Assembly (NCBI RefSeq): GCF_051521505.1
Contig: NZ_CP150356.1
Location: forward strand, 5,828,001-5,892,000
Direction of reading: 5' to 3'
DNA length: 64,000 bases
DNA from: Sorangium sp025924095
GTDB taxonomy: Bacteria > Myxococcota_A > Polyangia > Polyangiales > Polyangiaceae
Below are positions 45,848-54,508 of this stretch, piece by piece (the stretch's first letter is position 1; every line of letters begins with the position of its first letter). A program made the position numbers and the translations under genes. The notes beneath the pieces are model-generated. The model was not told the DNA's origin, searched no databases, and saw nothing but the letters and a program-made list of their open reading frames with translations.

Positions 45848-47050
45848 ATGATTCCGACGAAGAACAGTTGGCTAGTTTTCGGTCTCGTTGCGATCGCCGC
45901 GGGCTCGACGTTGGCGTGCACGCCCGAGAGCGCGTCGTCCACCAGCACAACGGGCACCTCCGGCGGCGCGGGCACCTCCGGCGGCGGGGGCGCTGGCCCG
46001 AGCGGCTCCTCCGGCAGCACGGGCACATCGGGCGGCACGGGCTCCTCCGGCAGCGGCGGCTCGTCCACCGGCGCGAGTGCCCTCCCGGCCGGCACGTTTC
46101 TCTACGTGCGCGCAGAGACGGCCGATCACGATCATCTCATCGCGCGAGACTTCGCGACCGGCGCCGAGCGCGTAGTCACCGATCTGCGCGGCGACGGTAG
46201 TGAAGGTTGGGAGATCTGGGGCCACACCCTCTCGCCCGACCGCACCCGCATCGTCCTCGCTTCGCTCTACGGCCCCACCAAGGCAGACAACGACACCCAC
46301 ATCGCGACCCGCCGCCTCTGGAGCCTCGCCACCGACGGGACCGACTTCCGCCGCCTCACGCCGGTGTTTCCCAACGACAACGGGGGCCTTACGGGCTTCG
46401 AAATCTCGGTGGACGCACCGATGTTCACGGCCGATGGCACCGGCATTCTCTATGACTTTGGCAACTGGTGGTACGAGGGGACAAGCCTCCAAGGCGGCTC
46501 TTCCCCGTGGCGCGTACCCGCGGGAGGTGGCTTGCCGGAGCTCTTCCCCGCGGTGTCGAGCTGCACGGTCATAGAACCTTCGGTCAACCCGGCCACCGGC
46601 GAGATCCTCCTCGTTCACAGCGTGTGCGTGAATTCGGAAGATCAGGGCATCTTCCTCTATCCGGGCACGGGCGGCACCAACCCCAGGAAGCTCGTGGATG
46701 AGGGCTACGGCGCAGGCCAAGTGCGGCCCTCCCTCACGACGGCGAGCTGGGTCGGCGACGGCAGCGGCTTTGTCTTCGTCGGAACCATCGATATTCCGGT
46801 CAACGACACCACGGTAGAGACGAGCGCCCTCTTGGCCTACGACATGGCCACAGCCATGATATCCCCCCTCGTGCTCGCCGAGCCCGGCACCTACATGTCG
46901 AGCGTGACGATCGCTCCCGACGCGACGTCCCTCGTCTACTGCCTGCGCCATGACGACGTGACGGATCTCCACGCCATCGACCTCACGCAGGCCGAGCCCG
47001 AGGACAAACCGATCACCACCGACGGCAAGAGCTGTTACCCGTCCTTCTGA
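45848..47050 (+). CDS. Lipoprotein with TolB/WD40-like beta-propeller
   Basis: 400 residues from ATG 45848, chosen for its lipoprotein signal ending in STLACTPE. A long Gly/Ser/Thr linker (about residues 25-80) precedes a beta-rich domain with recurring strands ending in D-x-x-(T/G) turns: LIARDFATGAERVVTDL, HTLSPDRTRIVLAS, RRLWSLATDGTDFRRLTP, APMFTADGTGILYDF and VTIAPDATSLVYC. This is the pattern of PD40/TolB propellers. It probably acts as a surface binding platform. Confidence 0.75.
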   Translation: MIPTKNSWLVFGLVAIAAGSTLACTPESASSTSTTGTSGGAGTSGGGGAGPSGSSGSTGTSGGTGSSGSGGSSTGASALPAGTFLYVRAETADHDHLIARDFATGAERVVTDLRGDGSEGWEIWGHTLSPDRTRIVLASLYGPTKADNDTHIATRRLWSLATDGTDFRRLTPVFPNDNGGLTGFEISVDAPMFTADGTGILYDFGNWWYEGTSLQGGSSPWRVPAGGGLPELFPAVSSCTVIEPSVNPATGEILLVHSVCVNSEDQGIFLYPGTGGTNPRKLVDEGYGAGQVRPSLTTASWVGDGSGFVFVGTIDIPVNDTTVETSALLAYDMATAMISPLVLAEPGTYMSSVTIAPDATSLVYCLRHDDVTDLHAIDLTQAEPEDKPITTDGKSCYPSF

Positions 47051-47113
47051 AGCGTCTCTTGCGACCTCGACCGCTGTCCGCGACCGATACCGGGGATCTG
47101 GGGGGTCCACCCG

Positions 47114-47145
47114 GCCTCCGAGGCGCTTCACCGACCCTCGGAGGC
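47114..47145. terminator. Bidirectional terminator-like hairpin
   Basis: GCCTCCGAGG and CCTCGGAGGC form a 10-bp stem with a 12-base loop, placed between the convergent propeller and GH18 genes. No T tract is seen, as is usual in very GC-rich genomes. Confidence 0.5.
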
Positions 47146-47228
47146 GCTCCACCGGCAGCGTCAACAACGGACCCGCGCCGGTAGCGCGGCGGCCCGGCCC
47201 GGCCCGGCGCCCTCGCGATGGCGTCTCG

Positions 47229-48539
47229 CTACTGGACCAGCGGTCCGACGCGGTTGGCGAAGGGCCACCCGAGGCTCTCGTCGGTGTGGATCTGCCAGTC
47301 GAACGCGCCGCGGAGCGTCGGGTGGTTGCTCTCGATCTGGTTCCACGTGGGGATCGCCTCGTCGACGGACATGTAGTTCGGCTGGTCCCAGATCCCGAAC
47401 CCCACGACGACGTGCGTCGGGCCGAGCAGCCCGACCCACTCGTTCACGTTGTTGACGATATAAGACTGCTGGTCCAGATCGGGACCGTCGTAATACTGCG
47501 GGGCCGCGTAGTCCATGGCGCCGGCCTCCACCATCTCCTTGCAAAACGTCTTGTCGCGGTTGTTCCAGGGGGCCGGAGGCGAGGTGATGAGGAAGCCCGG
47601 ATAGCGCCGCTTCAGCTCCAGGCTGATCCACTTCATCTCGGCGGTGTCGGGCGCCTGATCGGCCTCGAAGGTGTTCCAGTCGATGCCGTCGAACCCACCC
47701 AGGTCGTTGTAGATCCCGACCACGCTATCGACGAAGGTCTGCGACTTCGTGCGATTCGGGAAGCTCATGCCAGCGCCGGCGCCGCCGACGGACAGGATGA
47801 TCTTGCGACCCTGGGTCGTCCGCGCGTACTGGATGTCTGCCTTGAGGTTCGTCGCCGCTCCCCTGCCATCGCCCGGCGGCGTCCAGGTGACGGCGCCCGT
47901 CGTGCCGGGCGACCCGCCCACGGGCGTCGCGGCGAAGAGGTAGATCACGTTGTAGTTGCTGTTGACGTCGCGGATGCGGACGGGCGACGGCGTCCAGTTG
48001 GGATAATAGCCACCGACGACCTTGGCGGGCAGCGCGCCGATCGGGCCTGGGGTGGGATCGGGGTCGGGGCTGTCGCTGCAGGCTGCGTACGGCTCCCAGA
48101 AGTACGTGCTGACGGTCGGGATATAGCCCGGATTACCGTGCTCGGCGATGTAGGCCGACCCCTCGTAGCTCACGACGGCCCCCTCGTCATACCACGCGCC
48201 CTCTGTCCATTGCGGGTAGCTGCACGCCTCGTCGACGGGGCCCGGGCTGTCGTTGCAGCCCGTGTACGGCTCCCAGAAGTACGTGCTGATGGTGGGGCTA
48301 TAGCCGGGGTTGCCGTGCTCGGCGATGTAGACCGACCCCTCGTAGTTCACGACGGTCCCCTCGTCGTACCACTGCCCGCTCCGCCATTCCGGAGCGCCTG
48401 CGCACACGGCAGACTCGTTCTGCTCGACGTCGATCTCGTCCTGCGGCGAACCAGCACCGAGGCATCCGACGCCGCTCGTGGCGATGGCGACGAGGATGAA
48501 TGACAGCCCAGAAACCGTGGTAGCAGAATTGAGCAACAT
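47229..48539 (-). CDS. GH18 chitinase-like lipoprotein with two chitin-binding modules
   Basis: 436 residues from ATG 48539. The signal peptide ends in TSGVGC (Cys26), then an acidic leader (DEIDVEQNESAV). Two CBM5/12 modules lie at about 48-95 and 106-153, each with WYDEG(T/A)VV, YIAEHGNPGY and YFWEPY. The GH18 barrel (about 170-436) has KVVGGYYPNW, KIILSVGGAGAG and MDYAAPQYYD. The catalytic strand reads FDGIDWNTFEAD instead of the usual DGxDxDxE, so the Glu is displaced by one and the middle Asp is Asn. It may belong to a GH18 subgroup with this variation, or be a chitin-binding lectin. Confidence 0.85.
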   Translation of the reverse strand: MLLNSATTVSGLSFILVAIATSGVGCLGAGSPQDEIDVEQNESAVCAGAPEWRSGQWYDEGTVVNYEGSVYIAEHGNPGYSPTISTYFWEPYTGCNDSPGPVDEACSYPQWTEGAWYDEGAVVSYEGSAYIAEHGNPGYIPTVSTYFWEPYAACSDSPDPDPTPGPIGALPAKVVGGYYPNWTPSPVRIRDVNSNYNVIYLFAATPVGGSPGTTGAVTWTPPGDGRGAATNLKADIQYARTTQGRKIILSVGGAGAGMSFPNRTKSQTFVDSVVGIYNDLGGFDGIDWNTFEADQAPDTAEMKWISLELKRRYPGFLITSPPAPWNNRDKTFCKEMVEAGAMDYAAPQYYDGPDLDQQSYIVNNVNEWVGLLGPTHVVVGFGIWDQPNYMSVDEAIPTWNQIESNHPTLRGAFDWQIHTDESLGWPFANRVGPLVQ

Positions 48540-48673
48540 GGTAGATATTCCCTGTCTAAGTGGAGAAGAATGAAGGCTGACGGCCACCTTGCCTGCTGCA
48601 GTGTGGCCATGCGGTGTGCGATCCGGCGTGCTGCACACGGTGTTCCATCACCGCGATGAGGCGCCGGGGCAGC

Positions 48674-49870
48674 TCAGCAGCCGGTGTTGTTCCCGGGGCT
48701 CACGCCGAGGAGGCGCGTGAACTGCATGTATCTGTCCACGCGGCTCTGCACCTGGGCGGGGTTGCGGCCGTTGCACTCCAGCGCTCCGTTGATGGTACGG
48801 ATCGTCTCGCCGAATCCGGCGCCTGTGACCATGGCGTCGTGCGCGGTCCTGGTGCCGGCGCCGGTCTGCGTGGTCCAGAACCAGAAGGCCGTACGCCACG
48901 CGACGTTCGCGTCCTGCGCGACAAGGTCCGGGTTGCTCTGGAGGGGCAACCCGAGCGCGTTGCCAGCAGCGCAGTAGTTGCCGTTCCAGGAGAGCTGTAT
49001 CGGTCCGCGCCCGTAGTACGACTTGCCCGGTGCGCAGCTGCAGCCCGGCGGACCCCAGGAGGTATCGCAGAGTTGCGCCTTCGCGATCTCCTCGACGTAC
49101 ACGAGCCCGCCGGTCTCGTGCGAGGCATTGGCGAGGAAGGCCGCGACCTCCCGCTTGCGGGTGTCGGCGTCGCCCGTGGTGGCGAGCCCGGGGAAGGTCG
49201 ACGCCGCGGCGATCAGCGCCCGGTACGTGTAGAACGGGTTGCGGCCCGGGAACATGGTGTTGAACACCGATTCGCTCAGGATCGCGCCGAACCCGTCGCC
49301 GCCGCCGCCGCCGCCACCACCACCACCATTGCCGCCACCGCCACCGCCACCGCCCCCACCGCAGCCGGCGTGGGGGTCCCAGAACCATGTGCTGATCGTC
49401 GGGTCGTAGCCGGGGTTATCGTGCTCGGCGATGTAGGGAGACCCGTTGAAGACCACGATATCGCCCGTGCGGTAGCTCTTGCCCCGCTGCCATGCGGGGT
49501 AGCTACACCCGCCGCCGCCGCCGCCGCCTCCTCCGCCGCTGCCACCCGAGCTGGCGCTGGTGCTGCTCGAGCTGGAGCAGGTCCCCGTCTCCAGCCAGAG
49601 CGCGGGCACGGCGGAGGGCGTCCAGCCCGCCAGGCTCGTGTGGCTCTGCCTGCATGAGTAGGACCTGCCGCCGTAGTTCACGACCGATCCGACCGTGTAC
49701 GCGACGCCCTCGGCCCAGCCCGATGCGCTCGCACAGAGCGCCGCTTCCTGGCTGTCGAAGTCGTCCTCGTCCAGCGAGGCCTCCGCGACGCATCCGCTCG
49801 CGTTCACGGCCGCGGCGACGAGGACCAGGGACAGCAATGAACCAGGGATGATGCCGAGTTGGTGCGACAT
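48674..49870 (-). CDS. GH19 chitinase lipoprotein with two carbohydrate-binding modules
   Basis: 398 residues. The lipobox is VNASGC (Cys27), then an acidic leader (LDEDDFDSQEAAL). Two CBM5/12-type modules (about 45-98 and 121-170) are separated by Ser and poly-Gly linkers; a second poly-Gly run (171-191) leads to the GH19 domain. FLANASHETGG contains catalytic Glu252, and SYYGRGPIQLSWNGNY and AFWFWTTQ are family blocks. It hydrolyses chitin by inversion, complementing the retaining GH18 enzyme downstream on the same strand. The second binding module is close to those in the GH18 protein. Confidence 0.93.
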   Translation of the reverse strand: MSHQLGIIPGSLLSLVLVAAAVNASGCVAEASLDEDDFDSQEAALCASASGWAEGVAYTVGSVVNYGGRSYSCRQSHTSLAGWTPSAVPALWLETGTCSSSSSTSASSGGSGGGGGGGGGGCSYPAWQRGKSYRTGDIVVFNGSPYIAEHDNPGYDPTISTWFWDPHAGCGGGGGGGGGGNGGGGGGGGGGDGFGAILSESVFNTMFPGRNPFYTYRALIAAASTFPGLATTGDADTRKREVAAFLANASHETGGLVYVEEIAKAQLCDTSWGPPGCSCAPGKSYYGRGPIQLSWNGNYCAAGNALGLPLQSNPDLVAQDANVAWRTAFWFWTTQTGAGTRTAHDAMVTGAGFGETIRTINGALECNGRNPAQVQSRVDRYMQFTRLLGVSPGNNTGC

Positions 49871-50391
49871 GGCAGTGCTCCTTTGCAGTTCGCAGGGGGT
49901 GTCTCGCAGGCAGCCCCGCCGGCCGTTTCAGCGCAGCGTCGCCGATCGCGAGGGTTGACCCGCTGCATCGCAAGGAGCAGGCCTGTGGCCGGCGACCTTC
50001 AGCGAGCGCCGTTTCTGGCCTTCGTGGAGCGATGAGCGCAGCGCGCGCGGCGATCGCGCCCGAGCGGGTGATCCACCCGATCACCCCCTCGGGCGATCCT
50101 GGGGATCGCCCTCCGGTGATCCCCAGGATCGCCCCTGTCGATCATCACGAGCCGGGCGACGAGGCGCGGGAACCTGTGATCCGGCAAAAGAAACAGGGAA
50201 TCGATTCCAGCCCGCCCCCGCAGTGCAGCGTGGATGCCATCTTCCAGGGGACGCTCCGGGGTGAGGGATGGGCCGATGTCGCAGCACGATGTGAGCCAAG
50301 CACGGCGGCGGACCGCCCATCAAGCGATGCCAGCGCCCAGACTTCGCGTGACGCGGCGGAGGGATGCGCGCGCGGCGCGCGAGGCCAGAGA
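49871..50391. other. Intergenic region with a long hairpin
   Basis: 521 bp between two minus-strand genes. It contains the GH19 promoter region near 49900-50050 and the strong hairpin at 50091-50134 described separately. No gene is recognised. Confidence 0.5.
50091..50134. terminator. 17-bp perfect hairpin, probable terminator
   Basis: GGGCGATCCTGGGGATC pairs perfectly with GATCCCCAGGATCGCCC across a 10-base loop. It lies about 260 bp beyond the end of the Cys-rich gene (minus strand) and 220 bp upstream of the GH19 start. The arms are too long and exact to be chance. A terminator is the simplest explanation; a regulator site or small mobile element end is possible. Confidence 0.55.
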
Positions 50392-51318
50392 TCAGTACAC
50401 GATCTCGGAATACGGGCAGCGCTGCTGGATCGCCTCGACGTCGCACGGCTCGGGCGGCATGCAGTTGAACGAGGGAGGGCAGCTCGCGTCCTGCTCGCAG
50501 CCGCAGCCGCACGCGCTCTGGAAGTAGGCCGTGCTCTCGGGGCAAATGAAGTCGATGAGCGTGCACTCCTCCGGGCTGCTGCCCACGTAGCTGCGCCACC
50601 ACTCGGTCTTCGGGTCGCACGCGCAGGCGCGCTCGGTGCACGCGACGTCGCCGCCGGCCAGGCACGTGCAGGTATTGCAGCCGTCGAGCGACGGGAACGA
50701 GCCGCCCGGCTCGTAGCTCGCGTCGCCGTAGGTGCAGGTCTCCGGGCAGCCAGCGTCCGTGCAGATGACGTTGCCGTCCACGTGGCACGTGCAGGTGTTG
50801 CAGCCATCGTCCGCCGGGAACACGTCCCCCGATTCGTGGCTCGCGCCACCGTAGGTGCAGGTCTCCGGGCAATAGGCGTCCGTGCAGGCAAGGTTGCCGT
50901 CCGCGTCGCACGTGCAGGTGTTGCAGCCGTCGCCCGCCGGCATCTCCTCCCCCGGCTCGCAGGCATGACACGCGATCTTCGTGCAGCCGACATTGCCGCT
51001 GCCGGAGGGGTCGCACGTGCAGGTGTTGCAGCCATCCGAGGCGGGGAACGACGCGCCGGGGGCGTGGTCGACGCCCTCGTAGGTGCAGCCGGAGACGCAG
51101 GCCACGAGGGTGCACTCGACACTTCCATCCTCGGTGCAGTAGCAGCTGTTGCACCCGTCCCTGTCCGGGAACGAGTCGCCAGGGTGGTAGACGATCCCAT
51201 CCCTTTCACAGGTCCCGTCAACGAGGGTGATGTCGCAGCCCGCGAGGGCCCCGGGGAGGGAGACGGCGAGCGAGAGCAGGCTGCCGAGGTGGAACCAAGA
51301 AAGACGATGGACTGTCAT
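50392..51318 (-). CDS. Secreted cysteine-rich repeat protein (DGCNTCTC repeats)
   Basis: 308 residues from ATG 51318 with AGGAGC upstream. The signal peptide ends in GALAGC and may be a lipobox. Six repeats of about 38 residues follow, each with C-x-Y-x-G-x-x-(H/Y)-x-x-G-x-x-F-P-x-x-D-G-C-N-(T/S)-C-x-C and a later A-C. This spacing resembles von Willebrand factor C or pacifastin-type modules of animals. The last 60 residues form a different Cys-rich tail (CGCGCEQDASCPP). Such modules often inhibit proteases or bind proteins. No homologue can be named. Confidence 0.75.
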   Translation of the reverse strand: MTVHRLSWFHLGSLLSLAVSLPGALAGCDITLVDGTCERDGIVYHPGDSFPDRDGCNSCYCTEDGSVECTLVACVSGCTYEGVDHAPGASFPASDGCNTCTCDPSGSGNVGCTKIACHACEPGEEMPAGDGCNTCTCDADGNLACTDAYCPETCTYGGASHESGDVFPADDGCNTCTCHVDGNVICTDAGCPETCTYGDASYEPGGSFPSLDGCNTCTCLAGGDVACTERACACDPKTEWWRSYVGSSPEECTLIDFICPESTAYFQSACGCGCEQDASCPPSFNCMPPEPCDVEAIQQRCPYSEIVY

Positions 51319-51457
51319 GGGTTTCGCTCCTGTGCCAAAGAGTGCCACGGCGCCGCATCCGGCTGGAGGCGAATCGACCGTGGATCGATGCTGGAGCGAG
51401 GAGGTAGAAAATAACGTGCCAGCGCCCGGCGCCCCAGCGCCGGAGCTGGCGGCGCGC

Positions 51458-52357
51458 TCACGCGTCCTGGGTCACCCGGATCCGCGCGATGAACTCGACC
51501 CCCGCGCCGGGCTGCGTCTTGAGCGGGGTCAGCGTGACGCTGGCCTCGAGCGCGCGGCTGCGCGGGCAGACGAGGCGGCTCCGCGCGACCGCGCGCGCGG
51601 CCGGGAGCGGGGCCTGCACGTCGACGAGCACCGACGCGACGTCGCGCCCGTAAAGGCGCTTCTCGTCCACGCCGAACAGGTCGTGAGCGCTCGGGTTGGC
51701 GCCGAGGATCTCCCCCGCGCTGTCGAGCAGCAGGCACGGATCGGCGATCTCGGCGAGGAGCGCCCTCGACCGCTCCTCGAGCTGCGAGACGCTCTCCATC
51801 GCGATCACGAGCTCCTCCTCCAGCTGGCTCACCGACGTCCTCACGCCGGCGAGCGAATCGTACATCCGCGCGATGGTGGTGACGATCTGCCGGACCTCGA
51901 TGGCCTCGAACGGCTTGCGGAGGATGAGCAGGTTCGGCGGACACCCGAGCTCGATCGCGATCTCATCCCAGCTGTAGTCCGAGTAGGCGGTGCAGATGAC
52001 CGTGTAGATGTCCGGCGCGACGCTCCAGATCCCCTTGATCGTCTGGATACCGTCGAGCCCCGGCGGCATCCGCATGTCGACGAAGGCAAGGAAATACCTG
52101 CGCGGACTGGCCCTGACGAGCGCGATCCCATCCATGCCCGAGTGGGCCGATTCAATGGTGAACCTGAGCCCGTGAAGGGGGTCCGGCTCCTCCTCGGGCG
52201 GCTCGGCCCCGAACAGGCGCGACTCGAGGGCCTGCAGCCCGCGGATCATCTCCGGATCGTGGATCGGCCTGGGCACGAGCATCCGCTCCATCAATCCATG
52301 GATGTCCGGATTGTCGTCCACGACGAGGATAGGTCGACTTGCTGATTCCGAAGACAT
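51458..52357 (-). CDS. Response regulator with receiver and PAS domains
   Basis: 299 residues. The receiver domain (about 8-170) has the acidic pair Asp14-Asp15, phosphorylation site Asp94 (LAFVDMRMPPGLDG) and LILRKPFEA with the conserved Lys. It contains an insertion of about 35 residues after the first helix. A coiled-coil linker (VSQLEEELVIAMESVSQLEE) leads to a PAS domain (about 205-299) beginning DPCLLLDSAGEILGANPSA. There is no output enzyme or DNA-binding domain, so it probably signals by protein contact. The cognate kinase is not in the window. Confidence 0.88.
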   Translation of the reverse strand: MSSESASRPILVVDDNPDIHGLMERMLVPRPIHDPEMIRGLQALESRLFGAEPPEEEPDPLHGLRFTIESAHSGMDGIALVRASPRRYFLAFVDMRMPPGLDGIQTIKGIWSVAPDIYTVICTAYSDYSWDEIAIELGCPPNLLILRKPFEAIEVRQIVTTIARMYDSLAGVRTSVSQLEEELVIAMESVSQLEERSRALLAEIADPCLLLDSAGEILGANPSAHDLFGVDEKRLYGRDVASVLVDVQAPLPAARAVARSRLVCPRSRALEASVTLTPLKTQPGAGVEFIARIRVTQDA

Positions 52358-52404
52358 GAAGTTCCTCTCGAGTCGCTCCGGCCCCGCCGCGGGCCCCCCC
52401 GGGT

Positions 52405-52680
52405 CTACCGCCGATTCCGCTGCTCCAGCCGGCGCCGGACCGAGGCGACGCGCAGCTCGGCCCGCGCGACGCTGGCCGCGGTGCCGATCCCGCCGGGCAT
52501 CGCCGCCGGCGGCTCGAGCACGTCGTACGCGTCGTCGAGCGGCAAGAGCGCGCCCTCCAGCGCGAGCCGCTCGCCCGCCCGGTCGACGATCTCCGCCGCC
52601 GCGGCGCTGCCGAGCGTCCGCCCGAGGCGCCCCACCAGCTCGGCGCGCTCACATCGAGGGGTGCTGTCCGAGGATCCCAT
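52405..52680 (-). CDS. Small helical protein upstream of the response regulator
   Basis: 91 residues from ATG 52680 (GAAGG upstream). It is predicted to be all helical, with ELVGRLGRTLGSAAAAEIVDRAGERL as the most ordered part. Its stop is 47 bp before the response-regulator start on the same strand, so both are likely one operon. No family is named; a role as adaptor for the regulator is a guess. Confidence 0.55.
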   Translation of the reverse strand: MGSSDSTPRCERAELVGRLGRTLGSAAAAEIVDRAGERLALEGALLPLDDAYDVLEPPAAMPGGIGTAASVARAELRVASVRRRLEQRNRR

Positions 52681-53175
52681 GCCTTCGCGTTTCCTTGATC
52701 GCCATGTTGCGAGGCAAACATTGGACTCCCTGGCACGGGAAGTGTCAACAATCAGCGTGATCGCACGCACATCCCATCTGTTGACTCGAACTCAATAGGC
52801 GTAATCCAGACCACACCGTCCGGCAGAGCCCGGGCGTTTGCGGGCGGTGCCGTCGCGGGTCGCCGGGGCTGCGCCTCGCCTCGCGCGCCGGCGGCGCTCC
52901 CGGCGCGGCGGTTGATCGTCCGCCGCCGCCTCGTCGCGCGCGCGGGCAGCCGAGCCGTACCCCGGGGCCGCGCCGTCGCAGGTGTCATCCGCTCTGCAGA
53001 GGTTGTCCGCTGCGGAGCGCGCGGGCGCGGGTCGAAAGAGCGCGCGCGGGCCGGCGAGCGCTCGGTGCGGCGTCAAGATGGGCTATCGTCCTCTTCATCG
53101 CGGCGCGCGAGGGGGAGAGCGGCCCTCGGCCGGGCGTGGGCGGCCGCGGCACGGATGACGGGAGGAAGACCGAAG
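52681..53175. promoter_or_regulatory. Divergent promoter region of the signalling locus
   Basis: 495 bp between the divergent response-regulator operon and the PAS-STAS gene. The plus-strand frame stays open across most of it but is Arg/Ala/Ser-rich without features. The left 100 bp are relatively AT-rich (around 52690-52800), as expected for promoters. No specific site is recognised. Confidence 0.4.
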
Positions 53176-54462
53176 GTGGCGACAGATCACGACAGCATCG
53201 AGCGGCTCCGGGTGGAGAACGCCGGACTGCGCAAGGAGGTTGACAGGCTGCATGAGCAGCTGGGGCGCCGGGAGGAGCGGACGCGGCTGATCCTGCAGGC
53301 GGCCGTCGAGGGATTCCACGTCGTCGGGATGAACGGCGAGATCCTCGACTGCAATCCATCCTTCGCCCGCATCGTGGGTTACGAGCGGAGCGAGCTCCTG
53401 ACGATGAACATCGGCCAGATCGACGCGCAATCGCCCCACGAGGTCGCCGCGATCATCGAGGAGATCAAGGCGAAGGGGGCGCTCCGGTTCATCACGAGGC
53501 ACATCCACAAGGACGGCCACCTGATCGACGTCGAGGTCAGCTCTCACCTCGTCCGCAGCGGTGACGAGAAGTTCTTCTCGGCCTTCTCGCGCCCGCTCAC
53601 GGAGCAGCTGAGGCGCGAGCAGGCGCTGCGCGAGAGCGAGCAGAAGTTTCGAGCGATCTTCGACGAGACATCGATCTTCATCAGCCTGCTCACCCCGAGG
53701 GGAGAGCTGCTCGAACGCAACCGGACGATGGCCGATTTCATCGGGGCTCGTCCGGAGGACGGGCGCGGCGAGCCGCTCTGGCGCGCGCCGTTCTGGGGCG
53801 GCGCGCCGGGCGTGGAGGAGCGGGTGAAGGCGTGCGCGCAGAGGGCCGCGTCGGGCGAGCCGACCTCGTGCGAGCTGGAGATCCGCGGCACGGGCGGGCG
53901 CGTGGCCACGCTCGACCTCAAGATGAAGCCGATCCTCGACGTGTCGGGCGAGAGCGTCCTCGTGATCGCCGAGGGGTACGACGTGACCGAGCTCCGGCGG
54001 GCCGAGGCGGAGCGGGCGGCGCTTCAAGAGCAGATGATCGACGCGCAGGAGGCGACGATCCGGGAGCTCTCGACGCCGCTCATCCCGCTCGACGCGGGGA
54101 TCCTCGTGATGCCCCTCGTCGGGCGGCTCGACCGGGTGCGCATCGAGCAGCTGCTGGAGCGGCTGCTGCGCGGGGTGGTGGCGCAGCGCGCGGCCACGGT
54201 CATCCTCGACGTCACCGGCGTGCCGGTGGTGGACACCGAGATCGCGGACTCGCTGCTCAGGGCGGCTCAGGCGGTCAAGCTGCTCGGCGCGGAGGTCATC
54301 CTCACCGGCGTCGGCCCCGAGGTGGCGCAGACGATGGTGGGTATCGGCATCGATCTCCGGGAGATCGTCACGCTGAGCTCGCTCCAGAGCGGGCTCCACC
54401 ACGCGCTCGGGCGCTCGCGGCGCGGGAGCAGGGCGGGCGACTCGCGGCGCCGCGGAGGCTGA
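53176..54462 (+). CDS. PAS-PAS-STAS regulator (RsbR-like)
   Basis: 428 residues from GTG 53176, which follows GGGAGGA by 9 bases; an ATG at 53155 has no ribosome site. An N-terminal coiled coil (IERLRVENAGLRKEVDRLHEQ) is followed by PAS 1 (about 40-155, GFHVVGMNGEILDCNPSFARIVGYERSELL), a linker, PAS 2 (about 165-290), a second coiled coil, then a STAS domain (about 305-415) with VILDVTGVPVVDTEIADSLLRAAQAV. The Thr residues in DVTGVPVVDT correspond to the sites phosphorylated in RsbR/RsbS. It resembles stressosome sensors, but no RsbS or RsbT gene is nearby. Confidence 0.9.
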   Translation: MATDHDSIERLRVENAGLRKEVDRLHEQLGRREERTRLILQAAVEGFHVVGMNGEILDCNPSFARIVGYERSELLTMNIGQIDAQSPHEVAAIIEEIKAKGALRFITRHIHKDGHLIDVEVSSHLVRSGDEKFFSAFSRPLTEQLRREQALRESEQKFRAIFDETSIFISLLTPRGELLERNRTMADFIGARPEDGRGEPLWRAPFWGGAPGVEERVKACAQRAASGEPTSCELEIRGTGGRVATLDLKMKPILDVSGESVLVIAEGYDVTELRRAEAERAALQEQMIDAQEATIRELSTPLIPLDAGILVMPLVGRLDRVRIEQLLERLLRGVVAQRAATVILDVTGVPVVDTEIADSLLRAAQAVKLLGAEVILTGVGPEVAQTMVGIGIDLREIVTLSSLQSGLHHALGRSRRGSRAGDSRRRGG

Positions 54463-54508
54463 GGAGCAGGCGGGCGACCACGGTCAGGGGCGGGTCAAGG
54501 GAAGCGCT

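Noticed and set aside
49295..49365. GCC/ACC-rich simple repeat on the plus strand
   Set aside because: It encodes the poly-Gly linkers of the GH19 protein and needs no other explanation.
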